From an uncultured Lachnospiraceae bacterium (GTDB taxonomy: Bacteria > Bacillota > Clostridia > Lachnospirales > Lachnospiraceae), in assembly GCA_910588535.1 (NCBI GenBank), contig CAJUOO010000002.1, positions 1 through 64,000 of the forward strand: DNA of 64,000 nucleotides, in the 5' to 3' direction. Positions within the stretch are counted from its first letter, which is position 1, and each line of letters starts with the position of its first letter. Positions 57,110 to 64,000 of the stretch are shown here, in pieces. Under the pieces are notes generated by a model, which saw nothing but the letters and a program-made list of their open reading frames with translations, was not told where the DNA came from and did no database searches. The position numbers and the translations under genes were made by a program.

Positions 57110-58768
57110 TTAGCAAATCACATTAAAATATTTTAAGGCATCCTTAATGTACTCCACCTTCTCCTGCGGACAGTGCTTGACTTCTGGATTATCTTTCTTG
57201 GATTTATTATAGTTCTCTCCCATATCCAATCCACACATCCGCTTTACTTCTGCAATATACCTCGTATGCACATTCACACCATACTTTTCCTTCACATACT
57301 CCTTAATCTTCCCATAGGTAGCCTTTTCTGTTGGCGTGTAATTGCTTTCTGCACTAGGCTCCATTGTTACCTCAATTTTAGGTGTATCTTTTTTGAGGGA
57401 TAATTTGACAACCGTCTCCACATGCCTCGTCTGCGGAAACATATCCACCATCTGCACCTTCTCCGCCCGATATCCCATCTCCTCCAGCTTTTTCAAATCT
57501 CTCGCCAATGTAGCCGAGTCACATGATACATACACTATTCGTTCTGGTTGCATCTCAACCATAGTTTGTAACAGTCCTTCTTCACACCCCTTTCTTGGCG
57601 GATCTACTACAATTACATCCACCTGCGCCGCAACCTCATCTCCACTATGCGTTTTATTCTTCTTACACCATTCAGGAAACACTTCCTCTGCTTTTCCAAC
57701 AAAAAATTCTGCATTATCCACTCCATTTTTTAATGCATTTTGCCGTGCATTATCAATAGCAGCTGGTACAATCTCAACCCCATACACTTTACCAGCCTTT
57801 TTTGCAAGAAAAAGTGAAATAGTACCAATTCCACAATACAGATCCCACACCACCTCACGTCCAGTAAGCTCTGCATATTCTAATACTTTCGCATATAGCT
57901 TTTCTGTCTGCACAGGATTTACTTGAAAAAATGACAACGGCGAGATCTCAAACCACACATCACCAATTCGATCCTCAATCGTTGTATCACCCCAAAGACT
58001 AATAATCTCTTTACCCAAAATTACATTTGTCCTCTCCTGATTTGGGCTTATTGTAATACTCTTCATCCCATTTACCACCGCCAAACGCTCTGCCAAAATC
58101 TGCCCATGCGGAAGCTGTCTACCATTTATCACAATACAAACCATCAGATGTCCCGTGTGATATCCTTTTCGGATCAACACATGCCGAACCAGACCTGAAT
58201 GGCTCTCCTCACAATATGGCTCCACATAATACTCACGCATATAATCCATGACAATAGACAAAATCTCTTTATTCTCCTCCACTCCCAACACACAATCATC
58301 ACAAGAAATAACCGAATGAGTCCTGCCCGCATAAAACCCAGCAATCAGATTGCCGGACTTATCCCGCCCTATTGGAAACTGTGCCTTATTGCGGTAGCGC
58401 CACGGATTGTCCATACCAATAATCGGCTCACAACTATACTCAGATAACTTGCCGATACGATCCAGATTATTTCTCACCATAGCTTCCTTAAGTCTAAGCT
58501 GCTCTTGATACTCATACGCCTGAAGCTGACATCCCCCACACTGCCTCGCCACTGGGCATCGTGGAGCAACACGCTTCTCTGAAGGCTTTATTAATTTAAC
58601 AAGCCTGCCATACCCATAACTTTTTTTTGCCTTAATCACTTTAATCTCCGCCACATCTCCGACAACTGTATCCTTGATAAAAAGGGTATAGCCATCAACC
58701 TTGCCTATACCCTCTCCATCCTGATTGATATCTATAATTTCTACAACCGAATAATCATTTTTTTTCAT
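57110..58768 (-). CDS. rlmD: 23S rRNA (uracil-5-)-methyltransferase, RlmD/RumA type
   Basis: A 552-residue SAM-dependent methyltransferase. An N-terminal TRAM domain (about 5-60) is followed by the Fe-S cluster cysteines (CPVARQCGGCQLQAY, later CVLG), the SAM-binding DLYCGIGTISLFLAKKAG and the catalytic region VDPPRKGCEEGLL with YVSCDSATLARD. The usual enzyme ends near residue 460. Here there is a C-terminal extension of about 85 residues (PTEKATYGKIKEYVKEKYGV, ending at CPQEKVEYIKDALKYFNVI) that I recognise from Lachnospiraceae homologues but not by function. ATG 58768 has GAGAGG. Confidence 0.88.
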   Translation of the reverse strand: MKKNDYSVVEIIDINQDGEGIGKVDGYTLFIKDTVVGDVAEIKVIKAKKSYGYGRLVKLIKPSEKRVAPRCPVARQCGGCQLQAYEYQEQLRLKEAMVRNNLDRIGKLSEYSCEPIIGMDNPWRYRNKAQFPIGRDKSGNLIAGFYAGRTHSVISCDDCVLGVEENKEILSIVMDYMREYYVEPYCEESHSGLVRHVLIRKGYHTGHLMVCIVINGRQLPHGQILAERLAVVNGMKSITISPNQERTNVILGKEIISLWGDTTIEDRIGDVWFEISPLSFFQVNPVQTEKLYAKVLEYAELTGREVVWDLYCGIGTISLFLAKKAGKVYGVEIVPAAIDNARQNALKNGVDNAEFFVGKAEEVFPEWCKKNKTHSGDEVAAQVDVIVVDPPRKGCEEGLLQTMVEMQPERIVYVSCDSATLARDLKKLEEMGYRAEKVQMVDMFPQTRHVETVVKLSLKKDTPKIEVTMEPSAESNYTPTEKATYGKIKEYVKEKYGVNVHTRYIAEVKRMCGLDMGENYNKSKKDNPEVKHCPQEKVEYIKDALKYFNVIC

Positions 58769-59143
58769 ATATAAACCACCTCTCTGCCCCAAACACCAAT
58801 ATATCATAAAATATATTAACTAACTCTTGCTTATCCACTCTAGCCTTCTTCTGTTTTTATCTTCTACTTAGTTATAAAACTGACACACTATAAAAACACG
58901 CGGAAATAAAGCCACAATCACAACTGCCAATGATCCGTTTGTTTCGTATTTCTGCGGCATTACAGACAGCAGATAGAAAAAATTGAAAAATCAAACTAAT
59001 CCAAGCAGGAAAAATAATACTATTTCCAACAAATTCCACATCTCCCTAATATACCTAAGTATAATAACTATCCAAATGTAATTTTGACAAGTAAGACAGA
59101 ATATTTATATTTCTTATTTTGTCACTCTTACTCTGAAAAAAAT
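58769..59143. other. Intergenic gap without a recognisable gene
   Basis: AT-rich spacer of about 370 bases between the acetyltransferase and the methyltransferase. No coding frame, RNA gene or repeat is evident. Confidence 0.4.
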
Positions 59144-59794
59144 TTACCTCTTTTCTCTCAAAATATGCCACACATCATTACCAATGAAACCACATTTACG
59201 ATATAGTTCTTCTGGTTTATCAGGGCTGCAACATTGTCCCGATACAGTAACAAATCGTGCTGTGTTTTTCATTCTCCGTAACAGATCCAATACCATATAA
59301 CGCCCTAACCCACATCTACGATAATTCTTTGATACCTGAATCCATTCTAGTACACCTTCACCGATCTCCTCATCCAGTTCAGCAATACCAGTTGCCACAA
59401 TTTCTCCTGTATTAATGTCCTTGACAGCCAACCACAATTCTGGGCAATATACTCTTCTGGCTATATAGCTCTGTAACTCAGACACAGAAAGACAGACGTC
59501 TTTATAACATTTATTAATATGTTCAGCAAACTCTGGAATAGTGGCTTTATAAAGCGAATATCCATCTGGCATTGATACAGAATCAACTTCCTGCAAATGA
59601 TGCTGCAGACGAAAATATGGTTCATCAAAATATTTATCCAACAACTCTGGATAAAACTCCCTATGATGTAAGATTTTCATATGATCTGGCACAGTAGTAC
59701 AATTTGCTTTCCAATAAGGAACAGATAATGTACCACATGGATTTTCAAGATATTGCTTTTTTGATACGATATTCATAAACCAATTTTTCTCCAT
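59144..59794 (-). CDS. GNAT-family N-acetyltransferase
   Basis: A 216-residue protein. The C-terminal half is a GNAT domain: LWLAVKDINTGEIVATGIAE, GVLEWIQVSKNYRRCGLGRY (the acetyl-CoA loop R-x-x-G-x-G) and ELYRKCGFIGNDVWHIL. The N-terminal half has aromatic and histidine-rich segments (HHREFYPELLDKYFDEPYFR). The substrate is unknown. The binding site before 59794 is weak, and ATG 59776 is an alternative. It is separate from neighbouring genes. Confidence 0.8.
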   Translation of the reverse strand: MEKNWFMNIVSKKQYLENPCGTLSVPYWKANCTTVPDHMKILHHREFYPELLDKYFDEPYFRLQHHLQEVDSVSMPDGYSLYKATIPEFAEHINKCYKDVCLSVSELQSYIARRVYCPELWLAVKDINTGEIVATGIAELDEEIGEGVLEWIQVSKNYRRCGLGRYMVLDLLRRMKNTARFVTVSGQCCSPDKPEELYRKCGFIGNDVWHILREKR

Positions 59795-59896
59795 ATTTTC
59801 AAGAATTTTTTATCACCCAGATAAATTCTATTAAAATACATAATATATATTAAGAAAATTCCTATTAACTATAACCATAACAAATCATACAAAAAC

Positions 59897-60514
59897 CTAA
59901 TTTAAAACCTCCATAACTTTATCAAACTTTATCTTATAATACTTTGCACTGCATTCCGACAATTTCTGAAAGCTTCTCATCCATTTATTTCTTACAAACT
60001 CTCTGCCTTCTTCTATACCCATTCCATTCTCTACATACGCTAAATACAGTAAACTGGGCACATTATCAAAATGTGAAATTGCATCTGCATCCGCCACACA
60101 CAATTCTTCCAAACTGTCTCTTTCGCTCCACACACTTCCTCTATGTTTTTTTATGCAATCCTGTACCAAAGCAATTTTCTCATCATCATAATTATATTCT
60201 TTCAAAATTCCATAAGCCATTTCTGCCCCATAAATATGGTGTTGTTTATATAAACTATAATCTGTAACAGAGGCAATATCATGTAGCCATGCTGCAATCA
60301 TTACTATTTCCTTATCTGCTCCAAATCTCTCCGCAAGAATTTCTGCATTTTTCACCACAGCCGCAATATGATAATAACATCCCATTCCAAATTTATTTGT
60401 TTCTTTTAAACACCTGCTATATACTTCTTTTTGCAACCCTTCTAAAATATCTTTCCGCATAGCTTTCTTTATCCCACACCCAAACATAACAACCGCCATC
60501 ACATCATACTCCAC
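59897..60514 (-). CDS. HD-domain phosphohydrolase
   Basis: A 205-residue protein of the HD superfamily. The metal-binding motifs are visible: H49 in GCYYHIAAVVKNA, the HD pair in AAWLHDIASV, then KQHHIYGAEMA, KKHRGS and a final aspartate in VADADAISHFD. The size and arrangement are as in small YedJ-like or uncharacterised nucleotide phosphohydrolases. The substrate is unknown. The GTG at 60514 has AAGGGA upstream; ATG 60499 is an alternative. It follows the SDR gene by about 55 bases and may be co-transcribed. Confidence 0.8.
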   Translation of the reverse strand: MEYDVMAVVMFGCGIKKAMRKDILEGLQKEVYSRCLKETNKFGMGCYYHIAAVVKNAEILAERFGADKEIVMIAAWLHDIASVTDYSLYKQHHIYGAEMAYGILKEYNYDDEKIALVQDCIKKHRGSVWSERDSLEELCVADADAISHFDNVPSLLYLAYVENGMGIEEGREFVRNKWMRSFQKLSECSAKYYKIKFDKVMEVLN

Positions 60515-60568
60515 TTTTTATTCCCTTACATTGCACATGAGTAGACTGGGCGGTCATACAATAAGCAT

Positions 60569-61369
60569 CTATATAATCTCTCCGCGAATTAAATTATAAT
60601 CTGCTGCACATTTCCTTAATCCATCTATAACAGTGCTAAACCTTACACCATATTTTTTTGCCTTATCACAATTCATCCATAAATTATGTCTCGCAGGACT
60701 ATCTTCTAACTTAACTGTTCTCCCCAATAAATCAATGAATTCTTGAGTAATATCATACATTGATTTTGTTGTTTCACTACCAAAATTATATACGCCTCCC
60801 GGTAAAGCAATGGCTTTTTCTATGTTTTTTCCTACTTCTTTCAAATATGTAATCCCTCGAAACTGTCTGGAACTAAACGAGACACTTTCTTTTGCATGAA
60901 TAATATTCATAAAATAATTTGTTTTGTTCAAATAATAATCATACATCCATTCAGCACGCAATATCACTACATTAGGATTCATTTCTAATACCCTCTGTTC
61001 CATCTCTAACTTATGTTTTGCATATATATTTTTCGGGTTTACTATATCCTCCTGATATGGTCCTTCTTCGTTACATCCATTATAAACCTGATCCGAACTA
61101 AAACAGACTAATTTCCTGTCTTTTGATGCTTGTGCAATAAAAAGTGGAATTTGCACATTTGCATAATAAGAAGCATCTGGGTCAGCTTGACACACTCCCA
61201 TATCAGAAATAACAGCAGTATGAATAATGACATCTGCGTCACTTTCCGCGATTATGCGATTTATTTCTTCTTGCGTGACATTACGAAGCGATGGAGCAGC
61301 AATTGTATTCTTATATATCTCCATTATTTTATGACCTACAAATCCATTCGCCCCTGTTACCAAAATCAT
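60569..61369 (-). CDS. RmlD-like SDR family sugar-nucleotide reductase
   Basis: A 266-residue NAD(P)-dependent protein. The nucleotide-binding motif TGANGFVGHKI is at the N-terminus (5-15), then AVISDMGVCQADPDASYYANV, SSDQVYNG and the catalytic-type YAKHKLEME (Y-x-x-x-K). The layout is that of dTDP-4-dehydrorhamnose reductase (RmlD) and related proteins. No other rhamnose genes are near, so a specific substrate cannot be given. ATG 61369 has GGGAGG. Confidence 0.82.
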   Translation of the reverse strand: MILVTGANGFVGHKIMEIYKNTIAAPSLRNVTQEEINRIIAESDADVIIHTAVISDMGVCQADPDASYYANVQIPLFIAQASKDRKLVCFSSDQVYNGCNEEGPYQEDIVNPKNIYAKHKLEMEQRVLEMNPNVVILRAEWMYDYYLNKTNYFMNIIHAKESVSFSSRQFRGITYLKEVGKNIEKAIALPGGVYNFGSETTKSMYDITQEFIDLLGRTVKLEDSPARHNLWMNCDKAKKYGVRFSTVIDGLRKCAADYNLIRGEII

Positions 61370-61524
61370 ACTATCCTCCCAAATTGTCACTATCTAAATT
61401 CACTCAAATCCTACAAATTTCTGCTCTCTTATACTCTCACACAACAAGATTTTTATATGATAGTACAGTTATCCATAACTTCTTGTAGGATAAATGTTCG
61501 TTCATCATTTTCGAAGAAGGTCCG

Positions 61525-61663
61525 TATAGCCAATCCGCTGTTTTCCTCCGTCACCCCGCTCCCGCTTAGTGAAAAACGTAATGGATACTAAGCTCGTAAA
61601 ATACCTCGCTAAGTACCAACGTTTTTCAATAGGTTCCTTGAGGAAAACAGCGGATTGGCTATA
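61525..61663. other. Structured element copy 1 (shared core, unique 24-bp outer stem)
   Basis: Outer arms TATAGCCAATCC... (61525-61548) and its exact reverse complement (61640-61663) enclose a 91-base core. The core holds the pair GAAAAACG (61571-61578) / CGTTTTTC (61620-61627) and an inner stem TGG-A-TACT / AGTA-CCA (61582-61589 / 61612-61618) with a bulged A. The same core occurs inverted at 62038-62127. No open frame explains it. Confidence 0.85.
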
Positions 61664-62012
61664 CTACTTTACTAGATGTTTCAGACACGCTGTACATCTG
61701 CATATACTTACAGCTCCATATCTATTCTTATTCCCTCGAATAACTAGACAAGTGACTGCTTACAGTTATATGATAACTGCCATGAAAATCAAAAATTCCA
61801 CTGCAAATACTCAATTTGACCCACATTTGTAAATTTACACAACTATAGTTATCAAAAGATACTTTGCTGATTTTATTTTTTCTATAATCAATACACGTAG
61901 AATTGTAAGCAGGAAGTTAGTTTTATGTTGTACAAAATTACCTGTTTTTTGACTTGTGGGTTAAGTTAAATGCAAGCAGAATTACAATTTGTTTCGCCTA
62001 ACTGATAAAACA

Positions 62013-62152
62013 GTCTGGTGAATTGTCTGTGGTTCTCAAGGAACCTATTGAAAAACGCCGGCGGTTAGCGAGGTAGTTTCGAGCTTACCGTCCGTTGCGT
62101 TTTTCACTAAGCGGGAGCGGGGTGACGGAGAACCACAGACAATTCACCGGAC
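62013..62152. other. Structured element copy 2 (inverted, unique 25-bp outer stem)
   Basis: Outer arms GTCTGGTGAATTGTC... (62013-62037) and the complementary segment at 62128-62152 (one T/C difference) enclose a 90-base core that matches copy 1 in the opposite orientation. GAAAAACG (62050-62057) pairs with CGTTTTTC (62098-62105). The inner stem CGG-CGGT (62059-62065) / ACCG-T-CCG (62087-62094) has different bases from copy 1 but the same pairing and the same bulge. The DNA between the copies (61664-62012) has no gene. Confidence 0.85.
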
Positions 62153-62374
62153 GGAACTTCCCCAAAATGATACAGCAAATTTTAAACAACAGAAAAAATA
62201 TAAAACTCACAAAAAACTATAATAAATTGCTATATTTATCTATCCCAGAAATAAGTAAATTCAGCTAAGAAGATTATATACAAAAACTCTCATTCTATTA
62301 TTTAAAAAACAGGCAGAACAACAATATGTCCTGCCTTTAAATCACAAGTACAGTTTAGTATAGTTAAAAGTATC

Positions 62375-62402
62375 GCTGGTTTCGACACCCTGCGAAGCCA
62401 GC
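62375..62402 (-). terminator. Likely terminator after yhaM
   Basis: GCTGGTTTCG and CGAAGCCAGC form a 10-bp stem (one G-U) around ACACCCTG. On the minus strand it is followed by GATACTTTTAACT, about 60 bases after the yhaM stop. Confidence 0.6.
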
Positions 62403-62462
62403 TTCACCTATAAAATCCACAGCAAACCCATATGGAAGCAATATCTGCTCAAAAATACAATA

Positions 62463-63419
62463 CTACTCTGGATTGATCTGGCTGGTTCTTCTTAGATTCG
62501 AGTCAGCAAAGCGATTAAACCCAAGCCAGCCGTCATTGCCAGCCGCATTATCAAGTATCTCTGTCATCATCTCCAGCTTATCGTCCGCCACATCGGCAAA
62601 ATTAAGTGCCATCGCCTCCACAAGTGCTGGTTTCTTTGGCGAACCAAATTCTAGCTCACCGTGATGTGCCAAGATACAGTGCTTCAACTCACTTGCAAGT
62701 TTTTGTGGAAAGCCCTCTATTTTTCTAATATGTTCACCGATCAGCTCACTTCCAATAACAATATGCCCCAGAAGCTGTCCATCGTCTGTATAATCATTCT
62801 CTGGAAAAGCAGAGATCTCCCAAACCTTTCCTATATCATGGAACATGGCCGCAGGAATCAAAAGATCATATTGCAACACCTTATAATTCTCTGTAAAATA
62901 TGAACATATCTTTGTAACTCCGAGCGTATGCTCCAACAAACCGCCTATAAATCCGTGATGGACTGTCTTTGCCGCAGAATGTTTTTTAAACCTATTGATA
63001 AATTCCTGATCCTCCACAAAAAAGCTGTCAACCAACTTCTTCATGTAGGGATTGCGAATTTTAGCCGCATAGCCCATCAACTCACAATACATCTGTTCAA
63101 TATCCCGGCTGCTTGCCGGAAGATAATCTGCCGGATTACAGTCCTTTGCCTCAATTTTGCGAATACGCTTAATATTTAACTGTTTTGTGCCGTTAAAGAC
63201 CGTCACCTCACCCATAACCTCAACATAATCGAGTGAATCAAAATCCTCTATTCCCATGGAATTTGGCTCCCAGATCTTTGCGTCAAGAACTCCCGTCTTA
63301 TCCTGCAAGATAACATTGTCATAAGCCTTCCCATTCTTTGTCACTGCTGACTGCTTATATTTACACAAGTACACAGACTGTACCCGCTCTCCTTCTGTGA
63401 TATCCTTAATATATTTCAT
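62463..63419 (-). CDS. yhaM: 3'-5' exoribonuclease YhaM
   Basis: A 318-residue protein. An N-terminal OB fold (about 1-90; VYLCKYKQSAVTKNGKAYDN, then VLDAKIWEP) binds nucleic acid, and an HD domain follows with HHGFIGGLLEHTLGV, PAAMFHDIGKVWEI and AHHGELEFGSP. YhaM proteins degrade RNA and in some cases single-stranded DNA from the 3' end and need manganese or cobalt. The length matches (about 315). The start at 63419 has GGAGG. It is probably co-transcribed with, or just downstream of, the HtrA-like gene. Confidence 0.92.
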   Translation of the reverse strand: MKYIKDITEGERVQSVYLCKYKQSAVTKNGKAYDNVILQDKTGVLDAKIWEPNSMGIEDFDSLDYVEVMGEVTVFNGTKQLNIKRIRKIEAKDCNPADYLPASSRDIEQMYCELMGYAAKIRNPYMKKLVDSFFVEDQEFINRFKKHSAAKTVHHGFIGGLLEHTLGVTKICSYFTENYKVLQYDLLIPAAMFHDIGKVWEISAFPENDYTDDGQLLGHIVIGSELIGEHIRKIEGFPQKLASELKHCILAHHGELEFGSPKKPALVEAMALNFADVADDKLEMMTEILDNAAGNDGWLGFNRFADSNLRRTSQINPE

Positions 63420-63518
63420 ATTTCGCCTCCATCCTACAACTGTTTTCTGAGAACAATAAATTATTCAATCCTTGACACAACACAAGGCTAAAAATTAAAG
63501 TCCTTCAAAATCATTCCG

Positions 63519-64000
63519 CTACTCATGCGTGCTGACCGTCACATCAAACTCTATATTGGTATACCCTTCTCTTCCACGGCGCATCACCTTAATGTGTATC
63601 ACATCACCCGCCTGATGACTTTCCAGTAGATTCCGGTATGCTCTCATACTCCGCACTTCCACGCCATCAAATTCTACTAAGACATCTCCGCTCTGCACGC
63701 CGGACTGGTACACTGGTGATCCCGCGACAGCTTCAGCGATATACACACCCTCAGGAAGCCCTGTCTCCTTTGCAATATCAGCAGTCACATCCTGACCTTT
63801 AATGCCAAAATACAATATCTCCTGTTCATTGGACAGCCGTTCCAGCACTCCCTTCAAATCTGAGATAGCAAGTGCGGTCGTAATTCCATTTGACGCCCCA
63901 TTTTTATAGATCTTTGTAATAACCCCCATAATCTCACCCTTGGTGTTAATCAAAAATCCGCCTCCTGTTGGGCTTTCCAATATATTCGTGTCGATCACAC
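63519..64000 (-). CDS. HtrA/DegP-like protein, C-terminal part (runs off the window)
   Basis: The last 160 or so residues of a membrane-anchored or secreted trypsin-like protein with a PDZ domain. The region equivalent to the catalytic loop of HtrA (usually GNSGGPL) reads SPTGGGFLINTKGEIMGVIT, so the nucleophile serine appears to be replaced by threonine or lost. The PDZ domain follows with LYFGIKGQDVTADIAKETGL, SPVYQSGVQSGDVLVEFDG and HIKVMRRGREG. The 5' end lies beyond 64000, so the His and Asp of the triad cannot be checked. The frame stays open up to the window edge. Confidence 0.75.
   Translation of the reverse strand, partial: VIDTNILESPTGGGFLINTKGEIMGVITKIYKNGASNGITTALAISDLKGVLERLSNEQEILYFGIKGQDVTADIAKETGLPEGVYIAEAVAGSPVYQSGVQSGDVLVEFDGVEVRSMRAYRNLLESHQAGDVIHIKVMRRGREGYTNIEFDVTVSTHE

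Noticed and set aside
61525..61663. Structured element considered as a retron msr-msd RNA
   Set aside because: No reverse transcriptase gene is in the window, and the branching guanosine context cannot be identified. Left open as a possibility only.
61569..61832. Plus-strand 87-codon frame across structured element copy 1
   Set aside because: It runs through the inverted repeat and shows no protein-like pattern. The nucleic-acid structure explains the sequence.

Overview
The window looks like a chromosome segment from a gut-type Firmicute, most likely Lachnospiraceae (Clostridia). The reasons are low to moderate GC, strong AGGAGG-type ribosome binding sites, the tsaE-tsaB-rimI / rnz / tsaD / ispD order, an FMN riboswitch on ribU, agr/LytTR-type two-component systems and many clostridial DUF proteins. 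This placement is inference from gene content, not a database match. Nearly all genes are on the minus strand.

Region by region. (1) 1-6112: a tRNA-Ser and a housekeeping operon. It holds the t6A tRNA-modification proteins TsaE, TsaB and TsaD, with RimI, RNase Z, IspD and three small unknown proteins. (2) 6201-18000: signalling. A diguanylate cyclase-like protein, a chemotaxis receptor, two GHKL kinase/LytTR regulator pairs and a pair of half-size ABC exporters between them, with a small family of hairpin repeats in the intergenic gaps. (3) 18009-28174: riboswitch-controlled RibU, a TetR regulator with twin operators around its own promoter, small enzymes, a hybrid histidine kinase overlapping an orphan solute-binding lipoprotein, and a MATE exporter. 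(4) 28818-34760: an AT-rich graveyard of phage and plasmid debris (a ribbon-helix-helix gene with a stop at codon 5, a phage minor-capsid remnant, an IS3 orfA remnant) plus an intact DUF262/DUF1524 (GmrSD-like) defence protein.

(5) About 34761-56230: an integrated element, visibly less AT-rich than its surroundings, with a large serine recombinase at one end and a small serine resolvase at the other. It carries an excisionase-like protein, two possible replication proteins (one next to iteron-like repeats, one next to a ladder of palindromes), a YqaJ exonuclease with a probable single-strand annealing partner, an ArdC/metallopeptidase protein, and DUF6076 and DUF5688 proteins. It has no recognisable conjugation or virion genes. 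Its cargo is a compact operon (54379 down to about 48907) with an AAA+ ATPase, a protein shaped like an M48 peptidase that has lost its zinc ligands, two TPR-like proteins, a small membrane protein and unknown proteins. This operon is divergent from an XRE regulator and is the best candidate for an undescribed protein system. A TIR-domain gene lies just outside.

(6) 57110-64000: housekeeping again (an RlmD-type methyltransferase, a GNAT enzyme, an HD hydrolase, an SDR reductase, YhaM, an HtrA-like protein). Between 61525 and 62152 there are two inverted copies of an approximately 140-base structured element. Their cores are shared, their inner stems show compensatory changes, and their outer 24-25 bp stems are completely different in sequence but each self-complementary. 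I regard this as the most unusual nucleic-acid signal in the window.
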